From: Sodaliphilus pleomorphus
GTDB taxonomy: Bacteria; Bacteroidota; Bacteroidia; Bacteroidales; Muribaculaceae
Reading direction: 5' to 3'
Length of the DNA: 64,000 nucleotides
NCBI RefSeq assembly: GCF_009676955.1
Contig: NZ_CP045696.1
Coordinates: 1,114,501-1,178,500, forward strand
Program-made: the position numbers and the translations under genes
Notes under the pieces: model-generated
Databases searched by the model: none
Told to the model about the DNA's origin: nothing
The model's input: the letters and a program-made list of their open reading frames with translations, nothing else
Shown: piece after piece, positions 45,655-53,744 of the stretch
Layout: the number at the start of each line of letters is the position of its first letter
Numbering within the stretch: position 1 is the first letter of the stretch

Positions 45655-46230
45655 ATGAGAAAGTACATCGCAATAATCATAGCGTCGCTTGCCCTGTTCG
45701 CAGGGCAGGCGCACGCCCAGCGGTGCCTGCCGAAGATGCAGGGCATAGAGGTGAGGGCGAACATGGCGGACGGCTTCAGTCCCGGCGGCAATGACGGCGG
45801 GTACAGCTTCGGGGCGGCTCTTTCCACCTACACGAAGAAAGGTAACAAATGGGTGTTCGGCGGCGAGTACCTGCTGAAGAACAATCCATACAAGGACGCA
45901 AAGATACCCGTGGCACAGTTCACGGCAGAGGGCGGCTACTACTTCAAGATACTGTCCGACGCGCGTAAAATCGTGTTCGTCTATGCGGGAGCTTCGGCTC
46001 TTGCCGGTTATGAATCGGTGAATTGGGGCGAAAAGGTGCTGCATGACGGCTCCACGCTCCATGACCGGGACGCCTTCATCTACGGCGGTGCGGTGACGCT
46101 GGATGTGGAGTTTTACGTGGCTGACCGTATCGCCCTGCTCGCAAACCTCCGGGAGCGTTGTCTGTGGGGTGGCGACACGAGAAAGTTCCATTGCCAATTC
46201 GGGGCGGGCATCAAGATAATCATTAACTGA
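45655..46230 (+). CDS. traO: Conjugal outer-membrane protein TraO
   Basis: 191 residues from the ATG at 45655. Signal peptide (about 1-21, ending AHAQ), then a small beta-barrel-like protein (GYSFGAALSTYTKKGNKWVFGGEYLL; AGASALAGYE), as in conjugal transfer TraO. Two bases separate it from traN. Confidence 0.88.
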   Translation: MRKYIAIIIASLALFAGQAHAQRCLPKMQGIEVRANMADGFSPGGNDGGYSFGAALSTYTKKGNKWVFGGEYLLKNNPYKDAKIPVAQFTAEGGYYFKILSDARKIVFVYAGASALAGYESVNWGEKVLHDGSTLHDRDAFIYGGAVTLDVEFYVADRIALLANLRERCLWGGDTRKFHCQFGAGIKIIIN

Positions 46231-46238
46231 CGCACCGC

Positions 46239-47118
46239 ATGGAGCATACGGACATCGACATGATAAGGCGGATTCCGTTGGCGGACTTCCTCGCACGGCT
46301 GGGAAATGAGCCTGTCAGAAGGAGCGGAAACGAGCTGTGGTATCGTGCGCCGTACCGCAGTGAGCGCACGCCCTCTTTCCGCGTGAACGTGGCGAAACAG
46401 CTCTGGTACGACTTCGGCTTGGGCAAGGGCGGCGACATCTTCACGCTTGCCGGGGAGTTTATCGGAAGCGGCGACTTCATGGAACAAGTGAAATTCATAG
46501 CGGAAACCGCCCGCGTGCCCTTTGCCGCTATGGAAAAGCCGCAGTTCCTGCCGAAGCCGTCCGAACCGGTCTTCGAGGGAGTGGAAGCCGTCCCGCTGCT
46601 CCGCTCCCCGCTGACGGACTATCTGGCAGAACGGGGCATCCCTTACGCTGTCGCATCACGTTACTGCTGCCGACTGAATTACGGAGTGCGTGGCAAGCAG
46701 TATTTCGCTGTAGGCTTCCCGAACGTGGCGGGCGGCTTTGAAATCCGCAGCCGTTTCTTCAAAGGGTGCGTGCCGCCCAAAGACGTGTCTTCGGTAAAGA
46801 CGGAGAATACCACCGCTGACGTGTGCAGTGTGTTTGAGGGATTCATGGACTTTCTTTCCGCTGCCACGCTCGGATTGGAAACGGGCGACTGCCTTGTGCT
46901 GAACTCCGTTTCCAACGTGGAAAAGGCGATGAAGCATCTGGACGCACGGACGCATCAACTGTTTCCTTGACCGTGACGAAGCCGGACGGAGGACGCTTGA
47001 CGTTCTTGCCAGACGGTATGAGGCGCGTGTCACCGACCGTTCCTCACTCTATGACGGTTGCAAGGACTTGAACGAGTACCTGCAACAGACAACGAAAAAC
47101 AAAAAAGCAACCATCTAA
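46239..47118 (+). pseudogene. traP: Frameshifted conjugal primase TraP
   Basis: DnaG-type zinc-binding-like start (IPLADFLARLGNEPVRRSGNELW...PSFRV) and a Toprim domain (VFEGFMDFLSA). The first frame stops at 46970. Family sequence resumes one base out of phase from about 46954 (INCFLDRDEAGRRTLDVLAR) and ends at 47118, so there is a shift of +1 (or a 2-base loss) near 46953. The break removes the Toprim DxD motif from the first product. No slippery heptamer is visible, so mutation or a sequencing error is likelier than programmed frameshifting. Confidence 0.82.
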
Positions 47119-47131
47119 AAATCGAAGAACA

Positions 47132-47635
47132 ATGAACATACTGAACAACAGAAACAAGAGAACAAACATCTTCAAGGCGGTGGCGTTATGCCTGATTGCC
47201 GCCGTGTCATCCACCCTCGTGTCGTGCGATGACGACATGGACATCCAACAATCCTATCCCTTCACGGTGGAAGTCATGCCCGTGCCAAACAAGGTGACGA
47301 AGGGGCAGACGGTGGAAATCCGCTGTGAACTGAAAAAGGAGGGCGACTTCGCTAACACGCTTTACACTATCCGCTATTTTCAGTTTGAGGGGGAAGGCAC
47401 GCTTAAAATGGACAATGGTATCACCTTCCTGCCCAACGACCGCTACCTGCTGGAGAACGGGAAGTTCCGCCTGTACTACACGGCAGAGGGCGAAGAAGCG
47501 CACAACTTCATCGTGGTGGTGGAGGACAACTTCGGCAACTCCTTCGAGCTGGAATTTGACTTCAACAACCGGAATGTAAAGGATGATGGTTTGACCATCG
47601 TTCCCATCGGCAACTTCAGACCCTTGCTGAAATGA
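47132..47635 (+). CDS. traQ: Conjugal lipoprotein TraQ (DUF3872)
   Basis: 167 residues with a lipoprotein signal (ALCLIAAVSSTLVSC, Cys at about 32), followed by a DUF3872 beta domain (YPFTVEVMPVPNKVTKGQTV). Matches CTnDOT traQ at the end of the tra operon. Overlaps the lysozyme gene by 4 bp. Confidence 0.87.
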   Translation: MNILNNRNKRTNIFKAVALCLIAAVSSTLVSCDDDMDIQQSYPFTVEVMPVPNKVTKGQTVEIRCELKKEGDFANTLYTIRYFQFEGEGTLKMDNGITFLPNDRYLLENGKFRLYYTAEGEEAHNFIVVVEDNFGNSFELEFDFNNRNVKDDGLTIVPIGNFRPLLK

Positions 47636-48159
47636 TGCGTGTATTCATGACAATGCTCTGTTCGCTTCTGGCGGTCTGTTCCGTGTCTGCACGGATCAGC
47701 CGCCAAGAGGGGACGGACGGGCAGGCGGCAATCTACCGTCTGCCACTTTTCGAGAGGGCTGTGCGCTGCACGAAGTATTTTGAGGGCTGGCACTCGGAAA
47801 AGCACCACCCATACGTGGGGTGGGGGCATAAAATTTTGCCGGGCGAAAGGTATTCTGCACGCACCATGACGAAGCGGCAGGCGGACGCGCTCCTGCGCAA
47901 AGACCTGCGGAAGTTTATCGCCATGTTCCGCAGGTTCGGGGCAGATTCGATTTTGCTTGGCACGCTGGCTTTCAATGTCGGTCCGGCGAAACTTTTGGGC
48001 GGCAACGGATACCCCAAAAGCACGCTGATCCGAAAATTGGAAGCGGGCGACAGGAACATTTACCGCGAGTATGTCGCTTTCTGCAACTACAAGGGGAAAC
48101 GGCACGCCATGCTGCTCAAACGGAGAAAGGCGGAGTTTGCACTGCTGTATGTACCATAA
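47632..48159 (+). CDS. Conjugation-associated lysozyme (GH24-like)
   Basis: 175 residues with a signal peptide (about 1-20). Phage T4-type lysozyme motif: catalytic Glu in TKYFEGWHSE, then HPYVGWGHKILPGE, and LGTLAFNVGPAKLLG. It probably opens the peptidoglycan for the transfer channel, as VirB1-like enzymes do. Last gene of the tra operon, before a strong terminator. Confidence 0.88.
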   Translation: MMRVFMTMLCSLLAVCSVSARISRQEGTDGQAAIYRLPLFERAVRCTKYFEGWHSEKHHPYVGWGHKILPGERYSARTMTKRQADALLRKDLRKFIAMFRRFGADSILLGTLAFNVGPAKLLGGNGYPKSTLIRKLEAGDRNIYREYVAFCNYKGKRHAMLLKRRKAEFALLYVP

Positions 48160-48178
48160 AGGAATTTCGTTCTAACAA

Positions 48179-48216
48179 AATCATCCCTGCTACAGAAATG
48201 TGCGGCAGGGATGATT
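48179..48216 (+). terminator. tra operon terminator
   Basis: AATCATCCCTGC (48179-48190) pairs with GCAGGGATGATT (48205-48216), then CTTTCATTTT. Confidence 0.88.
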
Positions 48217-48292
48217 CTTTCATTTTAGGTGTTTAGCATACTTAGTGTATGATATAGAATAAATTAAATTTCTTATTCTGCTTCTTATTCGT

Positions 48293-48300
48293 TAATTTTG
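48293..48300 (+). promoter_or_regulatory. -7 promoter element of the AT-rich cargo gene
   Basis: TAATTTTG, 33 bp before the ATG at 48334. Confidence 0.6.
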
Positions 48301-48333
48301 CGGTACATTAAAAATTAGGATGTTTATACTTAT

Positions 48334-49053
48334 ATGGCGATATTTAATGATAAATTTAAACGCGCAAGATTGGACCAAAGTCCATATCTGTTTCATTTTA
48401 TAAATGGACGTGACCATTCTCCCTGTACCACGTTGCAAAAGATTTTAGATGAAAAACAATTGATTAGTAATAAGGGATATATTTGTTTTTCTGCATCTCC
48501 TATTACAGCTATTAAGCGTTTTTTTGAAACAAAAACAAAGAGTACGGGACAACCTATGTATTTACCATGGGGATTAGGTTTTTCAAGAGATATATTAGTT
48601 CGAGATTTTGGAGCAAGAAATGTTATATATACGGATGGTAATGAAGATATACCCGAACATTTAAAGTGGAGAACTGATATTTTGAATGTGGATTCTTATG
48701 ATTTTGAATATTTGAGAGAATGGAGAATTAAAGGGGAAACATTTGATTTTTCTAAATTTCCTCAAGGTGATATTATTGTTGTTGCTCCTGATACAAACTC
48801 TTTGAATCATTTGGTCGTAAAGTTTGATATGAAGTTTACACCGTATGTAAATTACTATACTGGTGATATTGAAGAAGATTGGAGCGAAGAATTTATAAGA
48901 GAATGGAAAGGTATTTCTGTAGATAAATTAGGCGTTGATAATTTATTAGATGATTTCGCTGTATCGGGTGCTACTATTTCACAAGAAATAGGTGAAGATA
49001 TGGTGAAAAAATTAATTTCAGAAACTCCTTGGAATTTACTAACAAAAAAATAA
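48334..49053 (+). CDS. AT-rich orphan cargo protein (AbiGi/DUF2971-like?)
   Basis: 239 residues, strongly AT-rich unlike the tra genes, with its own promoter and flanking terminators, so an independently acquired gene. Visible: LFHFINGRDHSPCTTLQKIL (an HF-type start followed by a helix, as in DUF2971/AbiGi and ADP-ribosyltransferase-like defence proteins), YICFSASPI, PWGLGFSRDILVRDFGARNVIY, and YLREWRIKG, close to the ENEWR motif of those families. The C-terminal 60 residues are acidic. A defence or toxin-like role is a hypothesis; I do not recognise it firmly. Confidence 0.6.
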   Translation: MAIFNDKFKRARLDQSPYLFHFINGRDHSPCTTLQKILDEKQLISNKGYICFSASPITAIKRFFETKTKSTGQPMYLPWGLGFSRDILVRDFGARNVIYTDGNEDIPEHLKWRTDILNVDSYDFEYLREWRIKGETFDFSKFPQGDIIVVAPDTNSLNHLVVKFDMKFTPYVNYYTGDIEEDWSEEFIREWKGISVDKLGVDNLLDDFAVSGATISQEIGEDMVKKLISETPWNLLTKK

Positions 49054-49085
49054 AATTATCGCAGATTTTTACAAAGGTTTCTTTG

Positions 49086-49142
49086 CCTACTTTCTTTTCC
49101 GCCATCATGCTCACTGAAAGAAAGTAGGCGGCTTTCGCCGCC
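49086..49142. terminator. Double hairpin between convergent genes
   Basis: CCTACTTTCTTT (49086-49097) pairs with AAAGAAAGTAGG (49117-49128), and GGCGG-CTTTCG-CCGCC (49127-49142) follows. Likely separates the cargo gene from the minus-strand block. Confidence 0.65.
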
Positions 49143-49148
49143 CACCTC

Positions 49149-49457
49149 TCAAAAACGGGTGTAAAGCCCCGTCACCATCGTGAACATTTCCTCCAGCATA
49201 TCGCAATATATCCCCTCGTGCGTTTCGATGTCCTTCGTCTTGCACTCGAATGTCTTTTTGCTGAACGTCCTGCGGTAGAAACGCATATTGTAGAGGTCTG
49301 CTCCTCCGTCATAGATGATGTCAAGTCGGTTGGCACTCGTCTTGTTCCTCGCAAGGCTCATGCGTAAACCGTTACCCATGTCTATGAAGTCTTTGCTTCC
49401 CGTCATGGCGGCAAAGCGTCTGCCACCTATCTGCTCCATAATTGTCTTTGCTATCAT
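49149..49457 (-). CDS. Hypothetical ICE protein
   Basis: 102 residues, no recognised domain. Starts MIAKTIMEQIGGRRFAAMTGS and has a mixed fold with FYRRTFSKKTFECKT. Conserved in layout on CTnDOT-like right ends, last gene of the minus-strand block. Not known to be needed for transfer. Confidence 0.7.
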   Translation of the reverse strand: MIAKTIMEQIGGRRFAAMTGSKDFIDMGNGLRMSLARNKTSANRLDIIYDGGADLYNMRFYRRTFSKKTFECKTKDIETHEGIYCDMLEEMFTMVTGLYTRF

Positions 49458-49509
49458 ATTCGTTGTTTTTAAGTGTTATGGTGTGGCGGTGCGGACACCG
49501 CCACACCGT

Positions 49510-49758
49510 TCAAAATTCTGTTTTCTCAGCTATGGGTGTGCATCTTTCCAGCCACTTTCTCAGACACTCCATGTTGTACTCGCTCGTTATGACTGCCGTA
49601 TGGCTGTCAATGGCGGTGAAACGGCTGCTTTCATAGCTGTCTATCCACCCCTTCAGGGTATCAACTCCCCACGCTTCCGCATCGTCAAAGATGCCGTCCA
49701 ATGCCTTGATAGGCTCGCTGAATCTGACGATCAGTGTTTGGTAGCCTGCCACGTTCAT
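49510..49758 (-). CDS. Hypothetical ICE protein
   Basis: 82 residues from the ATG at 49758, chosen because it overlaps the stop of the upstream gene by 4 bp; the frame stays open to 49839. No recognised domain (LIVRFSEPIKALDGIFDDAE; YNMECLRKWLER). Confidence 0.65.
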   Translation of the reverse strand: MNVAGYQTLIVRFSEPIKALDGIFDDAEAWGVDTLKGWIDSYESSRFTAIDSHTAVITSEYNMECLRKWLERCTPIAEKTEF

Positions 49759-49985
49759 CGCTTGCCCTCCTTTCCTTCCTTTGCCGTCAGCCACTTGTCC
49801 CGTGCGGTTCGGCACTCGTCCAACGTGGGTTTGACACAAGAGAACAACTCTCCGTCCGTGTGGCGGTAATCGTATTGCACAAGTGTTCGCCTGCGTCTGC
49901 CAATACCCATTTGAAATTTCTCGTATTTCTCCGTACCTGCTTCCGTGCAGGTACTTACTCCGTTGATTGTCATTCGTGTACTCAT
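49755..49985 (-). CDS. DUF3873-like small protein
   Basis: 76 residues (GVSTCTEAGTEKYEKFQMG... VQYDYRHTDGELFSCV... TLDECRTARDKWL). The pattern matches my memory of DUF3873 proteins of Bacteroides ICEs. Function unknown. Coupled to the gene at 49510. Confidence 0.7.
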   Translation of the reverse strand: MSTRMTINGVSTCTEAGTEKYEKFQMGIGRRRRTLVQYDYRHTDGELFSCVKPTLDECRTARDKWLTAKEGKEGKR

Positions 49986-50005
49986 AATCGTTGTTTTTTA
50001 GATGG

Positions 50006-50263
50006 TTAGAAATGTACTGACAACACTCTGTTCTGCATCACCATATCGGGATTGCTTGTGTAGCGTTGGTGCAGGTAGAAATGGTGTGAGCCGAAGCCGT
50101 AAAGAAAGAACTTGTCAAGTTCGTGCTTCTCGGAAAAGTCTTTTACGCTTGCTCTTAACTGCTCCTCACTCTGACAAAGAGTGAGGAGGTTTATAAATTC
50201 AAGGAACATCGAGGGGATTTTATCGTCCCACAAACAAATCATACTTTCAATTCTTACTTCCAT
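50006..50263 (-). CDS. Hypothetical ICE protein
   Basis: 85 residues, no recognised domain; mostly helical, ending in an aromatic-rich segment (FFLYGFGSHHFYLHQRY). Between the DUF3873-like and PcfJ genes with short gaps. Confidence 0.65.
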   Translation of the reverse strand: MEVRIESMICLWDDKIPSMFLEFINLLTLCQSEEQLRASVKDFSEKHELDKFFLYGFGSHHFYLHQRYTSNPDMVMQNRVLSVHF

Positions 50264-50287
50264 GCTGTTATGTATTATAAGTTGATA

Positions 50288-51571
50288 TTATGCTGCGTTC
50301 ATACGCTGACGGATAAGTCCGGCATTGTCCTCCACAAGTCGGATGATGCGGTCGTGGTACTCGGTATTGGAATTGCATACCCCTCTGCTCTGTACCACTT
50401 TCAGCGTTTTCAAACTGACTTCTATCGTTTCAATCCGTTTGCCTTCAATGGTGGCGGATAGGATGAGAGAGTTTGCCTTGTTGTGATAACCGCCCACGCA
50501 ATGGTGCATCAGCCGTCCTTCCTCAATCATTTCCTCCACGCTTTCAATGACTTTGACAAGAATAAGGTTGTCGGAAAATACAAGCCCGAAGAACATTCCT
50601 TTGTCTTTCAGATAGTTCTTCTCGTCCTCAATCGCCTTTTGCCGTTGCTGTTCCGTCCGCTCACGCTCCCTTTGCAGGTTGCGCTTTGCCACCAACTTGT
50701 CGTGTTCCGCTTTGAGGTCGGCAGGGCAGACGTATTTCGGGCTGTTCGTGTCCTTGCCAAAATGACGCAGGAGGTCTATGGTGTCGCACCATACGGAGCC
50801 GTCTGAAATGGTGTAACCATTGCGGATGCAAATCTTGACGGATGCCCAATATTGCTCCATGTCAAAGGAACTGCGAATATAGTGGCTCAACATGGCGTAT
50901 TGCCCTGCCTTCAAGAGTGTTTCGGCTTGGCTGTCGGAAAGGATAGCCGTGAAAAGGTCATACGGCAGTGTGTTGTGATAGTCCCCGTTGAAACCGTTGC
51001 GTTTCAGTTCGGGGATGAAACGCTGTCGGGGATAGGTACACACAGGTGCTATATCGTATGCGTGAAGTCCGTTGTTCTTGCGCACCTCCATGTCGCTGTA
51101 TTCCGCCCATTGGTCGTAATACAACATTGACATACCACGAAGTCGGGCAACGGTGGTGGTTGTGCCTTTGGGCGAAATCCACCTCTGCACCACTTCATAA
51201 ATGGAATACTCGGCTGCTTGCCCTGCCTTGTATCGGGACTTGACGAAGAAGAAGCGTATCACTTGATACTGCTTGCTGGTGGTGACAATGGAGAAGTATT
51301 CATTCTCGCTGAAAACGCTCTTTCGGGTGCGCAACGCTTCCAACTGCATACCGCAATGGGGGCAGATACATCCGCAAAGGGTGTCTGCAAGGTCGTGGTC
51401 GCTCTTCCACGAATGTCCGCACTCGGTACAGATGTTCGTGCCGTCCGCTCTCTTGATTGCGTAGTGCTTGAAGCAATGACGGAAAGCGTATGCCTTTTGC
51501 GTGGCGGTCAATCTCGGTAGTCGCTTGCTCAGATGTGCGACTTCCTGCTGTATGTGTGTTCTCGGTTTCAT
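50288..51571 (-). CDS. PcfJ-like protein
   Basis: 427 residues. Two CxxC pairs near the N-terminus (NICTECGHSWKS; CICPHCGMQ) suggest a zinc ribbon. The C-terminus has the PcfJ signature (MHHCVGGYHNKA; IEVSLKTLKVVQSRG) after a charged coiled region (about 300-335). PcfJ was named from the pCF10 conjugative plasmid and is common on Gram-positive and Bacteroidota conjugative elements; its role is unclear. Overlaps the PcfK-like gene by 4 bp. Confidence 0.83.
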   Translation of the reverse strand: MKPRTHIQQEVAHLSKRLPRLTATQKAYAFRHCFKHYAIKRADGTNICTECGHSWKSDHDLADTLCGCICPHCGMQLEALRTRKSVFSENEYFSIVTTSKQYQVIRFFFVKSRYKAGQAAEYSIYEVVQRWISPKGTTTTVARLRGMSMLYYDQWAEYSDMEVRKNNGLHAYDIAPVCTYPRQRFIPELKRNGFNGDYHNTLPYDLFTAILSDSQAETLLKAGQYAMLSHYIRSSFDMEQYWASVKICIRNGYTISDGSVWCDTIDLLRHFGKDTNSPKYVCPADLKAEHDKLVAKRNLQRERERTEQQRQKAIEDEKNYLKDKGMFFGLVFSDNLILVKVIESVEEMIEEGRLMHHCVGGYHNKANSLILSATIEGKRIETIEVSLKTLKVVQSRGVCNSNTEYHDRIIRLVEDNAGLIRQRMNAA

Positions 51572-51996
51572 AAGCCTAAATCAAATAATGAGGGTTGTTG
51601 TATTTCTTGGATGGTCGCTTTGGTGGCGGTTCTCGGCTTGTTGCGGTTCTGCAACTTGCGGAGTTCCTCGTCTTGGTATTGTCGGATAGCGTTCTGACGT
51701 GCTTCCGCCTTTTCCTCTGCGGTGAGTTCCACCACATGGTTCACGGCTACTTGGCATTGGATAGGCTTGCCCACCTCTATCTCGTTCTCGTCATAGTAAT
51801 GTACGGCTTGTCCGTATATCTCCCCGTCCGTGAAGCCGTTGCAACCGCTTTTCTGCACATAGTTCAGAATGTAGGTCACGCAATCGTCTATGTTCTTGGC
51901 AGGGTTACGGTATTTCTTGGCAAAGAGCGCATCTTCCGCTGCACGTTGCTCCAAATACATCTGTATCGTTCTCTTGAAATGGTCTGTCGTTTTCAT
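51568..51996 (-). CDS. PcfK-like protein
   Basis: 142 residues: helical N-terminus (DHFKRTIQMYLEQRAAEDALFA), a middle (CVTYILNYVQKSGCNGFTDGEIYGQAVHYYDE) typical of PcfK, and a charged tail. Coupled to PcfJ, the pairing seen on other conjugative elements. Confidence 0.82.
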   Translation of the reverse strand: MKTTDHFKRTIQMYLEQRAAEDALFAKKYRNPAKNIDDCVTYILNYVQKSGCNGFTDGEIYGQAVHYYDENEIEVGKPIQCQVAVNHVVELTAEEKAEARQNAIRQYQDEELRKLQNRNKPRTATKATIQEIQQPSLFDLGL

Positions 51997-52012
51997 ATCG
52001 TTATCGGTAAGA

Positions 52013-52246
52013 TTAAAGGGTGAATAACCAAAGGATGAAGCCGAAGAAGGCGATTGCGGAAAGGATAGCCACGATTATGCCTATCGCCACTCGGAACACT
52101 CCGTTTACTATCTCTCTGACGATGCCCCAAAGGATGCCGAACACCCAAAGGGCGGTGCGCATGATTAGGGCGCATATCGCAAGCCCTATGTATTGCGCCA
52201 CTTGTCTGAAGTCTGCCGTTGCTGTCATATCCTCGCTATTTTTCAA
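52013..52246 (-). CDS. Small membrane protein
   Basis: 77 residues: short soluble start, then two or three membrane helices (IGLAICALIMRTALWVFGIL; VAIGIIVAILSAIAFFGFIL). No family recognised. Overlaps the next upstream gene by 11 bp. Confidence 0.68.
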   Translation of the reverse strand: MKNSEDMTATADFRQVAQYIGLAICALIMRTALWVFGILWGIVREIVNGVFRVAIGIIVAILSAIAFFGFILWLFTL

Positions 52247-52571
52247 GTTCTACAATGTTGTCTATCCTGCCGTATAGGTATCTGCGAAGTCCGGTCTTGT
52301 CCGTTGCCTTGTATTCCGTCCAACGTCCGTATTGGCACACGAGAAACGTGCGGAGTACATCGGAGAAGTCAAACCTCCAGCCTTGCAGGGGGACTGCGCT
52401 CTTGAAATAGGTGTTGCTATTCACCTTTTCGGTGAGCCAATCTTTTTCCTCTCGGTTCATCTGTCCTCCGTTGTTCAGTTTTTCACGAAGGATGTAAACC
52501 TTACTGCCTTTCAGTGCTTCCAATGTCGGCACTTCCCAAGCCACGAATTTTGTTGCCATTGTTGTTCCCAT
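52236..52571 (-). CDS. Hypothetical ICE protein, first gene of the right-end block
   Basis: 111 residues from 52571, or 107 from the Met at 52559. No recognised domain (VPTLEALKGSKVYILREKL; YFKSAVPLQGWRFDFSD). It heads a tightly packed minus-strand operon down to 49149. I did not find a clear TAnnTTTG upstream. Confidence 0.68.
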   Translation of the reverse strand: MGTTMATKFVAWEVPTLEALKGSKVYILREKLNNGGQMNREEKDWLTEKVNSNTYFKSAVPLQGWRFDFSDVLRTFLVCQYGRWTEYKATDKTGLRRYLYGRIDNIVELEK

Positions 52572-52747
52572 ATCTGTTCTGTTTTTGATTTTTATTTTTT
52601 ATGCGGATTCAAGAGCTGAGGGAGTTGAGTTTCAAACTATCTTATCTGCCTCTCGTTTATCCGACATTTTTTTTAATGCGTCTTTCTGTCGCATCGGTCG
52701 TTTTCGTTTCGGGTGCTTAAAAAGGTAGGGATTAGGGAATGCAAGGT

Positions 52748-53416
52748 TTTTCGGGAAAAATACTACCCGCAGGGCTGGAGATTTTTCCCGAAAACAGGAG
52801 GCTTGACCTTGCTTTCCCGTCAAATCCCGGAGTTACCTTTGCGCCCAGAACGGAAATGACTGCCTGATGCGGCTTACTGAAAGGCGCGAAAATGGAGGTA
52901 AACGGAAGTAGAGACAGATTATACAGGAAACTTCAAAAGAGAAATCCGTGAAAAAAGGAAGTCCCCAACAAAAAAAAGACATAGCCGGTAGCGTGAAACC
53001 GGGCAAACCACCTGCAAGGAAGTATGGTTTTATCTGTCCGGCCGGACGTGTCGGGGCGGGCAGATAAAATCATTCTTCCCGGTTTGCCTGCTGTGGGTGA
53101 CGGCTTGTTCCATTTATGGGCAAGCGGTCATACACGGCTTTCCGCTTCCGGCTCAAAGGAACAGCGAAAAAGAAAAATTATCTGAAAAGCCGTAAAAACA
53201 CCTCTTTGGCATAAGCACAAAAGAAATGGGCTTTGCCTCATCAGTCTAAACTGTTGCTTAGGCGTGAGGCAAAGCCCTTTTCTCCGCTTATGCAGTAGTC
53301 GGCACACGTTCGTTCAAAATCCTTTTGGGCGATGGTGTGCCGACGAATAAAGCCGCTTTTACGGAAAAATTTGTATGAGATAGAAAAAATCAGGGAGATT
53401 CATATCAAAATCTCCC
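52748..53416. other. Hairpin-rich non-coding right end of the ICE
   Basis: 52572-53577 has no convincing gene. It contains three strong inverted repeats: TTTTCGGGAAAAAT (52748-52761) with its complement at 52781-52794; GGGCTTTGCCTCA (53228-53240) with its complement at 53265-53277, then TTTTCT; and GGGAGATT (53393-53400) with AATCTCCC (53409-53416), then GTTTTATTG. The last two look like rightward terminators. Confidence 0.6.
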
Positions 53417-53454
53417 GTTTTATTGTTACTTTTGCATATGAAGAGTTCTTTGAA

Positions 53455-53570
53455 GGTTACGCAACGCGCAGAGGAATAATGCAGCAGATAACTAACTAAA
53501 TCGTAACCTATTACTATCATGAGCAATTAACCTACGCTCATTTCCAATAAATTACACTCTTTTCGTAACT
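53455..53570. repeat. Right-end GGTTACG/CGTAACC heptamers (putative integrase arm sites)
   Basis: GGTTACG (53455-53461) and CGTAACC (53502-53508), plus CGTAACT (53564-53570), mirror the heptamers near attL. Their restriction to both ends suggests integrase or excisionase binding. Confidence 0.45.
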
Positions 53571-53577
53571 TCGGATT

Positions 53578-53587
53578 ACAAAGATAC
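53578..53587 (-). other. Candidate attR core
   Basis: Minus-strand GTATCTTTGT differs from the left core only at the fifth-from-last overlap region base (T for A), as expected when the overlap (coupling) bases of donor and target differ. The host-like promoter of rpsU follows about 105 bp later. Confidence 0.6.
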
Positions 53588-53692
53588 AAAAAAAACACCT
53601 ATTATTTAGCACTTGCCACCCGAACCTGTCCACAGCCGCAACAATGTCCTCTCCCCCAAGAAAAAAAATAGAATCGCAATCGCTGTGAAAAT

Positions 53693-53723
53693 TTTGGTAA
53701 TTAGTAATATTTCACTATCTTTG
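53693..53723 (+). promoter_or_regulatory. rpsU promoter
   Basis: TTTG (53693-53696), 19 bp, TATCTTTG (53716-53723): an exact Bacteroidota vegetative promoter. It lies 105 bp outside the ICE end, so it should be unaffected by the insertion. Confidence 0.85.
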
Positions 53724-53735
53724 CACCCGAAAATG

Positions 53736-53744
53736 AAAGGAGGT
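53736..53744 (+). promoter_or_regulatory. Shine-Dalgarno-like AAAGGAGGT at the start of the rpsU leader
   Basis: Nine bases complementary to the 16S 3' end (anti-SD CCUCC core), just after the expected transcription start and about 320 nt before the rpsU ATG. No such sequence precedes the rpsU ATG itself. It lies inside a 13-codon frame starting ATG at 53733. Confidence 0.5.

Larger units (their letters stand above)
4993..53587. mobile_element. CTnDOT-family integrative conjugative element carrying tet(Q) and Hachiman
   Basis: About 48.6 kb bounded by near-identical core sites (ACAAAGTTAC left, ACAAAGATAC right; minus strand GTAACTTTGT and GTATCTTTGT). It contains an IntDOT-like integrase, the xis2c-xis2d-orf3-exc excision module, tetQ-rteA-rteB-rteC, mobABC and traA-traQ in CTnDOT order. 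Base composition drops from the GC-rich host to about 50% GC, with two far more AT-rich cargo patches (about 6.95-10.4 kb and 48.2-49.1 kb). Only traP appears broken, so excision is probably intact and transfer is uncertain. Confidence 0.92.

Noticed and set aside
46930..46970. Programmed frameshift in traP
   Set aside because: No slippery heptamer or stimulatory stem at the site; a mutation or sequencing error is simpler.
52632..52823. 63-codon minus-strand ORF
   Set aside because: Low-complexity basic sequence spanning a perfect hairpin; no promoter, no family resemblance.
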